Source of the DNA: Saccharicrinis sp.
GTDB taxonomy: Bacteria; Bacteroidota; Bacteroidia; Bacteroidales; Marinilabiliaceae
NCBI GenBank assembly: GCA_024635555.1
Contig: JAGXIO010000147.1
Span: forward strand, 1 to 44,127
Direction: 5' to 3'
DNA length: 44,127 nucleotides
The translations under genes and the position numbers were made by a program. This document shows positions 43,859-44,127 of the stretch, in pieces; the stretch's first letter is position 1; every line of letters starts with the position of its first letter. The notes beneath the pieces are model-generated. The model was not told the origin of the DNA, searched no databases, and saw only the letters and a program-made list of their open reading frames with translations.

Positions 43859-44127
43859 TTAGACTTCTTTTTTTAATCCGTTGAGCTGTTGTATGGCTAC
43901 CTTAACCAACCGTTGTTGTTCTTCAAGCCTTTCCTTTAAAAATGCAGGTATTTCATGATCAGCCAATACTTTGTTATACACATCCGCGGCTGCTTTTTCG
44001 CCATACATACTTTCCTCAAGTACTTTTTCGCTGGTGTCACTGCTAAAGGTAGATTTTGTGGCCAGCCAGGTGCGGTGAAAAAATCCTTTTACGGTTCCAG
44101 AGGAATCAAGTTCAATACCCATGCTTA
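43859..44127 (-). CDS. DUF2383/PA2169-family four-helix protein, incomplete at window edge
   Basis: The C-terminal about 88 residues of a ferritin-like four-helix protein run off the right edge. The Met at 44122 is internal, since the frame remains open beyond the window and the family is about 150 residues. Recognisable features are GFFHRTWLATKSTFS, VLEESMYGEKAAADVYNKVL and a final helix EEQQRLVKVAIQQLN. The family is of unknown function and often occurs near stress genes, consistent with the adjacent PfpI gene. The N-terminal half cannot be seen. Confidence 0.75.
   Translation of the reverse strand, partial: SMGIELDSSGTVKGFFHRTWLATKSTFSSDTSEKVLEESMYGEKAAADVYNKVLADHEIPAFLKERLEEQQRLVKVAIQQLNGLKKEV

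Noticed and set aside
1-44127. tRNA, rRNA or phage integrase genes that might explain the inserted blocks
   Set aside because: None was recognised by eye on either strand; the three inserts carry no visible recombinase or tRNA target.

Overview
The window looks like a chromosomal segment of an AT-rich member of the Bacteroidota, probably a Bacteroidales/Marinilabiliales-type marine or anaerobic bacterium; the genus cannot be named from sequence alone. Supporting signs are the very large SLBB-type polysaccharide exporters, AT-rich leaders with little Shine-Dalgarno signal, two perfect TAnnTTTG-type -7 boxes, and Bacteroidota-like versions of Fcl, Uma2, IS1595 and IS630 proteins.

Layout. (1) 164-10108, plus strand: a UDP-ManNAc dehydrogenase, two tandem Wza-like SLBB exporters, a HEPN/MNT toxin-antitoxin pair, a Schlafen-type AlbA_2 ATP-binding regulator, and a Wzz chain-length protein. 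(2) 10151-16717: a CDP-sugar cassette (RfbH, a short FNR-type reductase, RfbF, RfbG, an SDR reductase and a ThDP acetolactate-synthase-like enzyme). Its content matches the logic of branched-chain 3,6-dideoxyhexose (yersiniose-type) synthesis. (3) 16717-25976: a very AT-rich Wzx/Wzy-type assembly block with a flippase, two polymerase/ligase-like membrane proteins and six glycosyltransferases, including a GT23-like and a GT10 fucosyltransferase and a WecG/TagA enzyme. (4) 26201-27136: two decayed insertion sequences abutting each other. (5) 27502-31071: a broken copy of a helicase 5' end, then gmd, fcl (GDP-L-fucose) and a 5'-truncated rmlB. (6) 31418-36523: an SNF2 helicase, a Uma2 nuclease-like protein, a broken aminotransferase fragment and a HigB/HigA pair. 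(7) 36904-44127, minus strand: ordinary chromosomal genes (aminotransferase, Nudix hydrolase, YihY, Omp85-like barrel, topoisomerase IB, a small SAP/Rho-N-like protein, PfpI, DUF2383).

How the genes work together: regions 1-3 plus gmd/fcl form a Wzx/Wzy-dependent surface polysaccharide system. Nucleotide sugars (UDP-ManNAcA, GDP-fucose and probably a CDP-linked branched dideoxy sugar) feed the glycosyltransferases. Wzx flips the lipid-linked repeat unit, Wzy polymerises it, Wzz sets length and the SLBB proteins export it. No initiating phosphoglycosyltransferase or UDP-GlcNAc 2-epimerase is in the window.

The most unusual structural signal is that three accessory inserts (the AlbA_2 gene, gmd-fcl-rmlB', and HigBA) are each flanked by direct duplications of one end of the adjacent resident gene, with copies about 90-97 % alike by eye. 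This resembles Campbell-type (single-crossover) or gene-end-restoring integration, yet no integrase is present. A dispersed inverted repeat built on CGCAAAG-like arms sits in several of the same spacers.
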